Origin: Xenopus tropicalis
Lineage: Eukaryota > Chordata > Amphibia > Anura > Pipidae
Direction: 5' to 3'
DNA length: 64,000 nucleotides
NCBI RefSeq assembly: GCF_000004195.4
Contig: NC_030679.2
Span: 149,841,040-149,905,039, forward strand
The notes under the pieces were generated by a model. The model searched no databases and was not told where the DNA came from. It saw only the letters and a list, made by a program, of their open reading frames with translations. The translations under genes and the position numbers were made by a program. Positions within the stretch are counted from its first letter, which is position 1; every line of letters starts with the position of its first letter. Of the stretch, positions 33,852-45,198 are shown piece after piece.

Positions 33852-34781
33852 TTAGATTTGATTTAACAAATACTTTAGAAGAACAGATTTTATATCTTTG
33901 TTTCTCAGGCTGTATATTGTTGGGTTGAAAAATGGGGTTCCAACTGTGTATAGAAGGGACAGTATTTTATTTATATTAAATTTATGGCCCTTGGATGGTA
34001 CCATATAAACTATTATCATAGTCCCATAGTACATGCACACAACTATTAAATGGGAGCTGCAAGTGGAGAAGGCTTTGTGTCTTCCTTCAGTAGAGGAGAT
34101 CCTGAGAATGGCAAGGCCAATGGCAACATAAGTGTAAATTATGAAGCAAAAAGGGAGCAGCATAAAAGGTATGAGCAAAATAATATCTGTTAGTTCCACA
34201 GCTTTATAATCTGTGCAGGAAAGTTTAATAAGAGGAGCAAAGTCACAGAAATAATGATCTATAACAAATGGGCCACAGAACTGTGAATTAAGTATCAGAA
34301 GAGTCATAGTCATACTCAGTATAATGGCTAAGCCCCAAGAACAAAGACTCATATAGAGGCAAAGCCTGAAATCCATAATGGAGACATAATGAAGTGGGGA
34401 GCAGATGGCCAGATATCGGTCATAGGCCATGGCTGTGAGGAGGAAAAATTCTGAAGCTGTTGAAACACAATAGAAGTAAAACTGTGTGATACAACCAGTA
34501 GCAGATATTGTGCCGCCTCCATTCAGTAATAACCGCAAGACATTTGGAGTAATATTGGTACTGAGCAAAACATCAGATAGAGACAGCTGGGAGAGAAGGA
34601 CGTACATGGGAGATCTCAGGGCTGAGACTGTTATTACCAATATAATTATAAGAAGATTTCCAAATAATGTCACAATATAAATCCAGAGAAACAGAACAAA
34701 GAGAAACTCATTGATTATCTGAGAGTTCTGAAATCCCAAGAGAAGGAAAGATATACCTGATGTCTGATTCACCTTATGCAT
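33852..34781 (-). CDS. Odorant receptor, class II type (OR gene 6)
   Basis: The product has 309 residues; the C-terminus runs on as LLNQI because the usual stop is changed. The start is fixed by an upstream in-frame TAG. All OR signature motifs are intact. Distinctive residues are N76 and V81 at the end of TM2, D137 in the second intracellular loop, a strongly changed TM4 (IILSMTMTLLILNS), M255 in TM6 and I288 in TM7. Its TM3 and TM5 agree with the paralogues' pattern. The promoter block at 35605-35739 is about 890 bp away because the intervening flank contains a partial internal duplication (about 35050-35240). Confidence 0.95.
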   Translation of the reverse strand: MHKVNQTSGISFLLLGFQNSQIINEFLFVLFLWIYIVTLFGNLLIIILVITVSALRSPMYVLLSQLSLSDVLLSTNITPNVLRLLLNGGGTISATGCITQFYFYCVSTASEFFLLTAMAYDRYLAICSPLHYVSIMDFRLCLYMSLCSWGLAIILSMTMTLLILNSQFCGPFVIDHYFCDFAPLIKLSCTDYKAVELTDIILLIPFMLLPFCFIIYTYVAIGLAILRISSTEGRHKAFSTCSSHLIVVCMYYGTMIIVYMVPSKGHKFNINKILSLLYTVGTPFFNPTIYSLRNKDIKSVLLKYLLNQI

Positions 34782-34824
34782 TGCCTGGAACTATAAAACA
34801 GAAAGGTAGAACACACACTGTAAG

Positions 34825-35010
34825 TTAGAGTAGTTTCAAATAATTTATTAGCATTTCCTGTGTACATTTGTGGTAGAAATAAGAACCAGTAGTTATGTGC
34901 AGCATCTGTCTGGAGAAATAGTCCCCTATCCTATCATCCTGTATGGCCAATAAAGAGGAGCACCAACATCCAGCCGTGAAGAAAACAAGAAACATACAGC
35001 ACAATCTCAT
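34825..35010 (-). other. Conserved 61-codon ORF upstream of OR gene 6
   Basis: Counterpart of 3577-3762, intact. The status is uncertain. Confidence 0.2.
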
Positions 35011-35604
35011 CCTAAATGAGCTCAGAGAAGGTGCTTCCCCTCAGTAAGTGAGTCGGCTACATATTTCAGGGAATTGAATTCACTATAAAAAAAGAACATA
35101 TTAGTTCAAAAGACTCAAAGCATCCTGTATTACATAACAGAGGGGTCCTAAGTAAAGTAAATTTCTCTTTATAAGGTACCATGATGCAATTTCAAGGAGA
35201 GAAAGGAAAGAATACTGTAGGGTGAGCCATTCAGCAAAAAGCAAATATGAGTGAAAAAGATTTGTACATGTGTTTGTGTGTTAAGCCTGTTACATGTATA
35301 ATAGTATAGATACAGCACTGTAACCAGATAGAGCTTAACAGCTGTGTGGTGGAACCTACTAATGAAAGCTGAGTTATTGATAGCAGCCAAAGACTAGACA
35401 AAGGGGATGAAGGAACCATTGGCCTTTAGTAAATTCTTTTTCATGCATTTACACTTTCTACCAGACCTCAGGCATCCTGTATAACCTAATAGAAGGGTCC
35501 TAAATAAAGTAATATTCTTTTACAATTGAAAGTCTCCTGTTAGGTTTGCTGACAATTTCAAATGGGAAAGGAAAGAATCCTGTAGGGTGAGCAGTGCCAT
35601 TGAG

Positions 35605-35739
35605 CAAAGAGCAGCCATAACTCTATACTGCATGGATAAGGGAAGCCATTTGGCATTACAGAGATGGGGTTTTTATACCTTTGGAAAGGAACATAACAGC
35701 CATTCTGTAACTATCCCCTGGGCCGTGTATAACACAGAC
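35605..35739 (-). promoter_or_regulatory. Promoter-like block of OR gene 6
   Basis: TATAAAAA on the minus strand at 35677 to 35670 and the EBF-type site at 35714-35723. The candidate splice donor seen at the other genes is changed here (GTCTCCTGTTAGG on +), so leader splicing may differ. Confidence 0.6.
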
Positions 35740-35803
35740 TCTCACAGGGAGCTCCCTGGAGCCTAAGGAGAAGCTTAACGAGAAGTTTAAATGTTCATAA
35801 GAT

Positions 35804-36797
35804 GTCTATGAAGATTTTCATTCATCCAGGTCATGGTATATCTAGTATAAATAAATTTGAAGCAACTGGACTTGTTTAGTAATCATTGAAGACGTTTCAC
35901 TACTCATCCGAGCAGCTTCTTCAGTTCAACTGACTGGTATGGGAAGTCCTCAGCATATATACTCTTCCACTAATCCAATCACAATGGCACTATGTAACTC
36001 TTCAGAAAGGTGACATCTGAAACTCACAGAGGTGTGAATGCTGTGGAGTTACTTTGAAAGGATTACCAAAGTATCATGCAACTCTTCAAACAGGTGTTAC
36101 TTGTTAGAGTTGCATGAATGGATGTGTGAAGAGTTCTGAAACTGCCGGGGTACAGATGTTAGAACAGCATTGTATGTAGCAGACAGATGGTGTCGAAGTC
36201 CCCCGCCTCTCACATTGGTGAGACAAAGCAACTGCTCTCCAAGCGAATGGCTCAGCATAGAAGGGCGAACACTACAGGCCAGGACTCTGCTGTCTTTCTA
36301 CACCTAAAAGACAAGGGACACTCCTTTGAAAATAGCAATGTCCAAATTTTGGACAAAGAAGACCGCTGGTTTGAAAGAGGTGTAAAAGAGGCCATTCATG
36401 TCAAAGTGGAGAAACCATCCCTTAACAGAGTCGGGGGACTTCGACACCATCTGTCTGCTACATACAATGCTGTTCTAACATCTGTACCCCGGCAGTTTCA
36501 GAACTCTTCACACATCCATTTATGCATCTCTAACAAGTAACACCTGTTTGAAGAGTTGCATGATACTTTGGTAATCCTTTCAAAGTAACTCCACAGCATT
36601 CACACCTCTGTGAGTTTCAGATGTCACCTTTCTGAAGAGTTACATAGTGCCATTGTGATTGGATTAGTGGAAGAGTATATATGCTGAGGACTTCCCATAC
36701 CAGTCAGTTGAACTGAAGAAGCTGCTCGGATGAGTAGTGAAACGTCTTCAATGATTACTAAACAAGTCCAGTTGCTTCAAATTTATTTATACTAGAT
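35804..36797 (+). mobile_element. Penelope-like element fragment with inverted arms
   Basis: The plus-strand ORF (36187-36540) encodes part of a Penelope-type GIY-YIG endonuclease: SHIGETK, RMAQHRR, AVFLHLKDKGHSF, WFERGVKEAI and PSLNR are recognisable family blocks. The 5' part, including the reverse transcriptase, is absent. About 350-380 bp on each side are inverted copies (arms near 35845-36215 and 36430-36790). It is flanked by the 13-bp direct repeat ATGTTCATAAGAT at 35791-35803 and 36798-36810. The target is the distal OR flank. It is dead as an autonomous element. Confidence 0.85.
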
Positions 36798-36810
36798 ATG
36801 TTCATAAGAT

Positions 36811-38324
36811 ATTTATATTGACACCTAAAGCAAATGGCAGGAACAATTTGATATTTTTGCACCCCCATCCTAAGAAAATCACTCAATATTTTCCTCTTTA
36901 TGTACCACTCACAAGGTTTAACGTCTTTCTCTAAACTCACCAAATATGTAGCCCATTTTATGGAAATGGGGATCTAAACGGAATGTTATAATGTAGGAAT
37001 GTTTTGAAATATTTTCGTGGGAAATTTAAGGGTGCTGTTCACCTTATTTTCCACTGTTATGGTCGGACAGGCGGCTATTTATTCAGAGGCCCCAGGTTCC
37101 AGTGCCATTAGGGTTGGTCACCTTTGCTTAGCAAGTGGCCCACTGTTAGTTAATTAACGAGCACAGAACTTATTACTGGACATTACAATTTCTATGGATA
37201 AAAGACTGCTATCACTATAGAATTAAAGCTCTTGATTTCATAGTTGACAACACCCCTACATTCACAGCATTTGGTTCTGAACTTTTATTTGATAGCCATG
37301 CACCACAGAAAGGCTAATAAATCATATTGCTGGCTATCATCTGGTGTTTTAAATTTTTTGAAGATTACATGTTAATATATCCACATGATATGGTCAACAC
37401 TTTACATGGGGGGGACTTACTTTTTCAAATTTAGAAAATTCCCAAAAATTTCAAATCACTATCAAAGCCATTTAGAACAAATACCAACGTTTAACTTAAT
37501 GCCCCAAAAGGAATAATGATACACTTATGGGCACATTTGCTAAGCAATTATGAGATAAAGGCGGATTATTTTTTACTTCTAGATAATTTCGAGATTTATG
37601 AGTGGGTTTTTTGTTGTTTATTTTTTGTTATTGTTCCATGAAATTCAAGTATTTAAAAAATAACTCCCTTAATTCATGATTTATTAAGGTTTAGTTAACT
37701 TTTTTTTTTAATTTTTGATCTGTTGAGTACCATTGAGTTCTATGAAGGTTTAGAATAGTAGAGGAATAGAATAATCAGTTACAGCCTGTCCATGACACAT
37801 TTTGAAGGACAAGTTAATCCTCCCATTGTTTTCAGTTTCACCAAGCTTCAAAGGGAACTTAATCTCCTCATTGTTTTCTATTTATCATGTTTCAAGGGAA
37901 AGTTAATCCCATCTTTGTTTTCAGTTTCACCCAGTTTCAAGTAAAATTTAAACACATTATTGTTTTCCAATAGCAACAATGCTCCTTAAGTGGCTGCTGG
38001 AGCAATTCCTGTTTGGGAAAAATAAAGAGGATCCATGGAAACGAATGTCCATTTAAACTAAACATTTTTGAGTCTTAACGATACTTTGAAAAATGTGGGA
38101 TTTTTGAATGTAAACTCGAAATTTTCGTACGAAAGATTCATCGTGACATTTTAGAAATACAGCAATGATCAAGTTTAATTCTAATTTACACCATGTCGAG
38201 TTTATACAACTTTCAAGGCCACAAAAAAACAAATTTTAGTAAATGTGCCCCTTAATGTTTCAAACATTATAAGCATTACACAAAAATATTTAATATTAGA
38301 ACTTGTGATGATAAACTATTTGCC
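36811..38324. repeat. Distal 5' flank of OR gene 6 and dispersed repeats
   Basis: 36811-37560 continues the OR flank. 37560-37770 is the AT-rich MITE remnant. 37790-38260 is the GTCGTATAAACTCGAC repeat, in reverse, ending AAATGTGCCCCTTAA. No gene. Confidence 0.6.
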
Positions 38325-38925
38325 AATTATATATATATATTTATTCTTTAAGTTTCATTTTTGCAAAGTGTAGAAAACAAGAAAAGAACAAGATTACAAT
38401 GCAGAGACAAACCCAAGTACAGACATTATCAATGTATATTGCTACACAACACAGTGTCACATGATGGCTTCCCTATTACTGCCATCAAAAGGCCTTCTAT
38501 ATGGGTGATACTCTGAAATGGATGTTTAATTAGTGCCACTGACTCCATCTTGTCTATCTATGTTTTTCATAGGGGGGGCAATTATTGATAATTAGCCAGG
38601 GAAACACAGACAGTGGAGTTCCAGCAAGGTTGTGTACTATTTGCACCCAGTCCTTACTATTGAAATGATGTTGCCAGTCTAATATACAAGCTTAGGTAAC
38701 CGCTTAAGAATACATTTTGATGTCTGACAACCCCAGTCCTCCATTGGTTTGGGTCTCATCAAAACCATTCTAGTGATTCTACACAGTGATGATTGCATAA
38801 AATAAAAAAATTCTAGGGACCACATGGAACTTAATTATGTTGGATCTGTTGAACCAGGAAAGATTCAGTGAGTCCCAGTCACTGAGATATTTATTAAGGG
38901 CAAGATATTAAGAAAAACTAAAATG
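38325..38925 (-). mobile_element. Degraded L1 ORF2 fragment
   Basis: On the minus strand, translated pieces include LSWFNRSNIIKFHVVP, GGLGLSDIKMY and ILDWQHHFNSKDWVQI, which match the conserved blocks between the reverse transcriptase and the C-terminus of L1 ORF2. Stops and frame changes break the reading frame. The left end near 38330 is an AT run followed by UTR-like sequence. Confidence 0.65.
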
Positions 38926-39156
38926 TAGGCTTGTGAGTTTATGTAGAAGTCATTTTTTTTCAATTTGAGTTTTTTTTAAATTTTTTTTTACTGATTTTGA
39001 GAGTTTGTCGACCCACTGAAAATAATGAGTAGAATACAAACTCAATGCAACTGAATTTTTGAAGTTTGAATTGATCAAGTTTTTTAGATTCTAATTTTTG
39101 AATAAATAAGGAAACATTCAAATTGTGTAACATTTATTTTATTCAAATAAAAAAAC
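38926..39156. other. AT-rich sequence, no feature recognised
   Basis: Low-complexity T- and A-runs. No gene or repeat end assigned. Confidence 0.4.
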
Positions 39157-39164
39157 CTCTAAAA

Positions 39165-39613
39165 TAGTGATGGGCGAAATGTTTCGCCAGGCATGGATTT
39201 GCCGCAAATTTCCGTGTTTCGCCATTGGCGGATTGTTTTTTGAGAAACAGATGAAAAAATTTGCCGCAGAATAATTCGCCGTGCGTTCAAAAATTGTCGC
39301 GGGCGATGAAATAATAGCCACGCGAAGAAATAATAGCTGCGGGCGACAAAATAATAGCCGCGCGACGAAACAATAGCCGTGGGCGACGAAATAATAGCCG
39401 TGCGACGAAATAATAACCGCGGGCGACTAAATAATAGCCACGGGCGACAAAATAATAGCCACGGCCGACAAAATATTAGACGTACGACGAAACAATAGCC
39501 GCAGGCGACAAAATAATAGCCGTGCGACAAAATAATAGCCACGGACGACAACATTTTTGTCGTTTTGCAAATCTTTTCGGCGAAGCGAAACGGGACAGAT
39601 TCGCTCATCACTA
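39165..39613. mobile_element. hAT-like MITE with an internal 21-bp minisatellite
   Basis: The ends are TAGTGATGGGCGAAA and TTCGCTCATCACTA, flanked by the 8-bp duplication CTCTAAAA at 39157-39164 and 39614-39621. Between about 39290 and 39550 it carries a dozen or so imperfect copies of a unit like GCGGGCGACGAAATAATAGC. The long minus-strand ORF here is a product of that repeat. Confidence 0.85.
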
Positions 39614-39724
39614 CTCTAAAATGTAAAAATTCGAATTTTAATAAATAGGCCTTCCTGTCCAATGTCCCAGTAATAGATTTGAAGTCAGTTAAAAGGAGAA
39701 ATAGGAACTAAGTGGACGTGATAT

Positions 39725-41560
39725 ATATATATTTTTTTTTCTAATTGCTTTTATTGAACTTTCAAATAAAACAAGATGACAATGAATATTGACATTTTTT
39801 ATACATTGATTTTGTTAAGAGAAAGAAAAGGAAAATCGGCAAATATTATCTTGTGACCTTGTGGGTGATGTATCCAAAACAGTCCTGATTAAAATTTGGT
39901 AATAAAGAGCATATACTGACATAGCTAATAGCTTTAGTAGACATATGGTAGGGATATAGTTTATGGCAGATATTCTGGATAGCTTGTTAATAGTCTATTT
40001 AGATGGTGACTTCTGGGGGCTGCAGGTATTTGAGATTGTCCTGGGTGGTCTTGGTTTAAAAGTGCTTAGCCAAGGCTTTTTCTGGTTTTGTAGTATGTTT
40101 ATTGGGGGAAAGGGGGGGCATATACTAAAGATAGCTGTAACATCTTGAGTCTTACCTGACAAATCATTCCAGTAACTGGTGACTTCCCCCCAAAAGTGTT
40201 GTATGTTTGGACAGAACCAAAGGCAACGTGCAAGATCTGCTCTGGGGTTACCGCATCTCAAACACTTGTCTGAAGAGGCTGTAACTATATGGAATCTTCT
40301 AATCGGTGTAAGATAGGGGTGGTAGGATTTGTAAGGTCATTTCGATATGGTTGTGATGTTGGACAATGTCTTGTGCATCTGTATGAGGTACAGGTATAGG
40401 ACCTGTTATTCAGAATGCTCAGGACCAAGGGTATTCCGGATAAGGGATCTTTCCATACCTCATTCAAATTTCCATACCTTAAGTCTACTAAAAAATCAAT
40501 AAAACATTAATTATATTGATAGTTGGGATCAAGTACAGGTACTGTTTTATTATTACAGAGAAAAGGGAATCATTTAACCATGAAATAAACCCAATAGGGC
40601 TGTTCTGCCCCAATAAGGGGTAATTATATCTTAGTTGGGATCAAGTACAGGTACTGTTTTATTATTACAGAGAAAAGGGAATCATTTAACCATGAAATAA
40701 ACCCAATAGGGCTGTTCTGCCCCCAATAAGGGGTAATTATATCTTAGTTGGGATCAAGTACAGGTACTGTTTTATTATTACAGAGAAAGGGGAATCATTT
40801 AACCATTAAATAAACCCAATAGGGCTGTTCTGCTCCAATAAGGGGTAATTATATCTTAGTTGGGATCAAGTACAGGTACTGCTTTATTATTACAGAGAAA
40901 AGGGAATCATTTAACCATTGAATAAACCCAATAGGACTGTTCTGCCCCAATCTGGGCAATATTGTGAAATTATCTGTAGTTATGTCTTTTATATTTTACA
41001 ATCCTAATGATTTCCAGGTTTGGAATTATATGTTGCTTGTGCCAGGACTGAAGTTTTTCTTCCCTATCCATCTGTACGGAGCTATAAGAAGAGAGGCAAT
41101 ATATTTTGTGGATTGAATGCCAGACAGCTTGTGGGATGTTCTTGAGTAGGGCCCCTCAACACTGGTTTAGATGTGGCCCAAGCAGGTCCTGGTTATCCCA
41201 ATGTTGCATATTGTCATCCATGTTGTTGGCCCAGTGTTGTTTTAGATAGTTCTGAAAGTAAGTAAGAGGGGAATCTCCAATTATGTGAGATTGGTTGGGG
41301 GGAAATGGGTGTCACTTGTAGTGAGATGGGAGAATGGTCTGATATTCCAATATTGCTGATTTTTGTTGTGATTATGTTGAGAAAGTTGAAAATGTGGTAT
41401 GAAGATATAATCTAACCTAGAATGTGAGCCATGTGCTCCTGAGGTGTAATCTTTGGTGTATAAAGTTGTCCCATAATTCTTTTTTGAAACCAACATGTCT
41501 CCCCATTTAATGGGGGGATTTAGACCACCCACATTCCATAAAAGTATTTTCATTTCTATT
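39725..41560 (-). mobile_element. Degraded L1 element, internally deleted, with MITE insert
   Basis: On the minus strand, 41553-41281 encodes the start of the ORF2 endonuclease (MKILLWNVGGLN, then HGSHSRLDYIFIP). About 41280-40960 gives a middle piece (HWANNMDDN). 40261-39995 gives the C-terminus (RCGNPRADLARCLWFCP, IQHFWGEV). The T-run near 39731 is the reversed poly(A). Most of the reverse transcriptase is deleted. The element is interrupted by the MITE at 40389-40957. Confidence 0.75.
40389..40957. mobile_element. MITE with left end and 112-bp array
   Basis: Begins TACAGGTATAGGACCTG and passes into about four copies of the 112-bp unit found at 1-641 (array from about 40519). The right end is missing and the array joins L1 sequence directly. 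It lies inside the L1 fragment. Confidence 0.7.
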
Positions 41561-41830
41561 TTTCCTGAGTAAGGTTTAGTAAAGGGTCTCCCACAGCAAT
41601 AGTATTCATCCTATTCCTTGCTAAGTAGAACAATTTCCTTCGATCAAGAATTGGAGGTCCATGCCTGCGAGTGGAGTACAACTCATATTGGAACTCAGTA
41701 GAAGGCACAGTAGAGGGATACATCTTTATATACTTTGAAGTCTGTAGGACTTTGCAAATGTCAAGTTATTGGTCACCTGAAAAGTTAGTAATAAAACTAA
41801 ATACAGTACATATTAAACATTTATAGTTTT
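41561..41830. other. Unassigned sequence between L1 and the 5S-like array
   Basis: Possibly the L1 region 5' of ORF2. No reading frame was recognised. Confidence 0.35.
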
Positions 41831-41837
41831 TGTGCAG

Positions 41838-44060
41838 CGTTGAGATCTTGATAAATCTGGAAAGCTAAGCAGTTCTGGCCCTGGTTAGTACTTGGAAGGG
41901 TGGCCACCTGTGTATAGCAGGTCTCTTAACTCTTTGAATTTTGTCATGGCCCTTTTGGCTTTAGCTTGCCGCCTTTCTTATCTTTGATTCTTTCTACGGA
42001 CTTTTACATTTTGCCAAAGTATTTCATTTTTTTTCAACCAATTCACCTGCAGCCACACCACCCCAAATTAGTCCTTTGATTGGAGTATGCTAGGTCACTT
42101 AACTCTTTGAATTTTGTCATGGCCCTTTTGGCTTTAGCGTGCCTCCTTTCTCAACTTTGATTCTCTCTCCGGACTTTTACATTTGCCAAAGTATTTCAAC
42201 TTTTTCAACCAAATCACCTACAGTCACACCACCCCAAATCAGTCCATTGGCTTTAGCTTGCCGCCTTTCTCATCCTTCATTCTTTCTCCAGACTTTTACA
42301 TTTTGTAAAAGTATTTCAAACTTTTTTAGCCAAGTCACTGGCAGCCTGAATGAACCTGATCTTGATAGATCTAGAAAGCTAAGAAGGGCTGGCCCTGGTT
42401 AGTACTTGGAAGGGTGACAGCCTGCGTATAGCACTTGCCGCCTTTCTCATCTTTCATTCTTTCTCCTTTTTGCAAAAGTATTTCAAGTTTTTTCAACCAA
42501 GTCACCTGTGGCCCAAATGAAACTGGTCCAGTTTGATCAGGAAAGCTGAGCAGGGCAGGCCCTGGTAAGTACTTGGAAGGGAGACAGCCTGCATATAGCA
42601 GGTAACTTAACACTTAGAATTGTGTCCTGGCCCCTTTAGCTTGCTGTCTTTCTCAACTTTGATTTGTTCTCCGGACTTTTACATTTTGCCAAAAGTATTT
42701 CAATTTTTTCAACCAAATCACCTGCGGTCACACAACCCCAACTTAGTCCTTGGAAGTGAGTGTGCCTGTGTATGCTAGGTCTCTGAATTTTGTCATAGCC
42801 CTTTTGGCTTAACTTGACACCTTTCTCATATTTGATTCTTTCTCTGGACTTTTACATTTTGCCAAAGTATTTAAATTTTTTTCAAGCATGTCACCATGAA
42901 CCTGATCTTGATTGATCAGGAAAGCTAAGCAGGGCTGCCCCGGTTAGTATTTGGAAAGGAGACCACCTATGTATAGAAGGCTCTTAACCCTTTGAATTTT
43001 GTCAAGGCCCTTTTGACTTTTCACTTTGCCAAGGTATTTAAAACTTTTTCACCTAACTCCCCTGTTGCCCAAATGAACCTGTTGTTGATTAATCTGGAAA
43101 GCTAAGCAGGGCTGTCCTTGGTTAGTACTTGGAAGGGAGACCACCTGCGTACAGCAGGTCTCTTGACTTTAGCTGGCTGCCTTTCTCAACTTCGAATCTT
43201 TTCTACTGTATATTTTTACATTTGCCAAAATATTTAGATTTTTTTTTCAACTAATTCACCTGCGGCCACACCACCCCAAATTAGACCTTTGAATGGAATG
43301 TGCCTGTGTATGATAGGTTTCTTAACTCTTCTTCTGAATTTTGTCATGGCCTTTTTGGCTTTAGCTTGCCGCCTTTCTCATATTTGTTTCTTTCTCCGGA
43401 CTTTTACATTTTACCAAAGTATTTCAAACTTTTTCAACCAAGTCACCTGCAGCCCAAAAGAACCTTATCTTGATTGATCTTCAAAGCTAAGCAGGGCTGG
43501 CCCTGGTTAGGACTTGGAAGGGAGACTGCCTGTGTATAGCAAGTCTCTAAACTCTTTGGAATTTGTTATGTCCTTTTTGACGTTTTCTTGCTGCTGTTCT
43601 CATAGTTGATTTTTTCTCAGGACTTTTACAATTTGCCAAAGTATTTTAATATTTTTCAACCAAGTCACCTGAGGCCAAACTGTACCTGATCTTGATTGAT
43701 CTGGAAAGCTAAGCAGGGCTGGCCCTGGTTAGTACTTGGATGGGATGGCCCTTTTGACTTTATCGCCGGACTTTTACATTTGTTTTCTTTGATTCTTTCT
43801 CTAGACTTTTACACTTTGCCAAAGTATTTAAAATTTTGTCAACCGAGTCATCTGCAGCCCAAATTAACCTGATCTTGATTGATCTGGAAAGCTAAGCAGG
43901 GCTGGCTCTGGTTAGCACTTGGGAGGGATACTGACTGCGTATAGCAGGTCTCTTAACTCTTTGAATTTTGTCATGGCCCTTTTGGCTTTAGTTTGCTGCC
44001 TTTATCATGTTTGATTCCTTCTCTGGTCTTTTACATTTGCCAAAATATTTCAATTTTTGA
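41838..44060 (+). repeat. Degenerate tandem array of 5S rRNA gene-like units
   Basis: Units recur every roughly 180-230 bp. Each has a 5S-derived part of about 90-105 bp followed by a constant spacer (TTTGTCATGGCCCTTTTGGC, then GCCGCCTTTCTCA). The 5S part keeps GGAAAGCTAAGCAGGG (box A region), GGTTAGTACTTGGA and GGGAGACC (box C region), close to vertebrate 5S rRNA. Clear units lie at about 41838-41930, 42344-42435, 42511-42605, 42893-42975, 43064-43165, 43447-43548, 43668-43748 and 43851-43953. Shorter units lacking box A but keeping a GGCCACACCACCCC start lie near 42045, 42721 and 43260. The copies are too diverged to be functional 5S rRNA genes. Confidence 0.8.
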
Positions 44061-45046
44061 AATGGGTAAGAAGAACACCTTTCTTCTCTGCTTTAACACA
44101 GGATTTTAGAGGGATGTAACAAGCTTGATTTTACAATAAAAAAAATTGTAACATACAGAATGGAATAGACCAACCACAACACAATATTTTAGGATTATAT
44201 TGACTAGCTTGACCCTGAAAAATGAATAAAACATATTTTCTACTCTGGGTTTTTTTCCATGGAGTTAAACAACTGGCAGAACCAAGAAACTTGAGCAGTG
44301 AGATTTTCTACATATTACTGTTTCAGTTCAGTGGAACAATTTGCCTACCGCTAGTGATGAGAGAATCTGCTTTGCCAAAAAATTCATGAAAACAGTTAAA
44401 AAAAGTCAATGAGCATTTTTTTCTCACTCCAAACCCTTGACCCGAATGGCAAAAAGTAAGGTATAATTAATCAAAGGATATGCAAGCAACATAATTATCA
44501 ACTGATCGATAATGGTGATTATTATTATTATTACCTGAAGGACTGATATAAGAAACATTTTTAAAAACTTATGGAATAAGAGAATAGGATGTGGGATAGG
44601 AATGAAACAATACCCCCCCAACTTAAAAATACTTTTGTTTAAAATGATCTTTCTTAACCTATACAAAGATTTCTGATGTCTAAGTACCCAACTTCAATTG
44701 TAACATGACCCCAAAGTTAATGATTAAAGTAACAGTATGTATATTATATATAACTAACATTTTAATTCCAAATACATTTTAAATAAATACTATAACCAGA
44801 TAGATGCTATAGCAGTATAAAGCAAAGCAAAGCAATGATGATTGGGCATCACAAAGTCTGCATGTACAGTACTTGCATATCTAATGCTGCCATAACTTTG
44901 TTTGTAGAGAGTCCTGTATCTATTGATAACCCTCAATACAAACCTTAAAGTTCCATATGTAGGAAAGGCCTACTGGATGTAAAACAAGGAACAGCTTTTA
45001 TTTAATTTCTTCTGATTAAACAAACTATGAAAATTCTCATTTGATT
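44061..45046. other. 3' flank of the OR fragment, no other gene
   Basis: Diverged OR downstream flank (CTTGAGCAGTG near 44290, ATCAAAGGATATGCAAGC near 44471, AAGGCCTACTGGATGTAAAAC near 44965). No other feature was found. Confidence 0.5.
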
Positions 45047-45187
45047 TCACAAATACTTTAGAAGAACAGATTTAATCTCATTGTTTCTCAGGCTGTATAC
45101 TATTGGGTTAAAAAATGGGGTTCCAACTGTGTATAGAAAGGACAGTATTTTATTGATATTGAAGTTATGGCCCTTGGATGGTACCAT
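45047..45187 (-). pseudogene. Odorant receptor 3' fragment
   Basis: Encodes only the last 46 codons of an OR of this family, from VPSKGH through NPIVYSLRN to KYL and a TGA stop. The remaining frame is intact, so the loss came from deletion rather than decay. At 45188 the sequence jumps to ACTCATCACTA, the terminal bases of a hAT-like MITE, followed by ATGTTTAA. In the duplicate unit that MITE lies at 56588-56951, about 1.7 kb upstream of OR gene 7. The receptor body, its promoter and most of the MITE were therefore removed together. Confidence 0.9.
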
Positions 45188-45198
45188 CACTCATCACT

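Noticed and set aside
36187..36540. Host gene encoding a GIY-YIG nuclease
   Set aside because: It lies within inverted repeat arms and a target duplication; it is a truncated Penelope-like element.
39159..39662. 167-codon minus-strand ORF
   Set aside because: Made of the internal minisatellite of a MITE, with low-complexity product and no family match.
43851..43953. Functional 5S rRNA genes
   Set aside because: All units have a worn 5' third and many substitutions, and lack a T-run terminator right after the 5S part.
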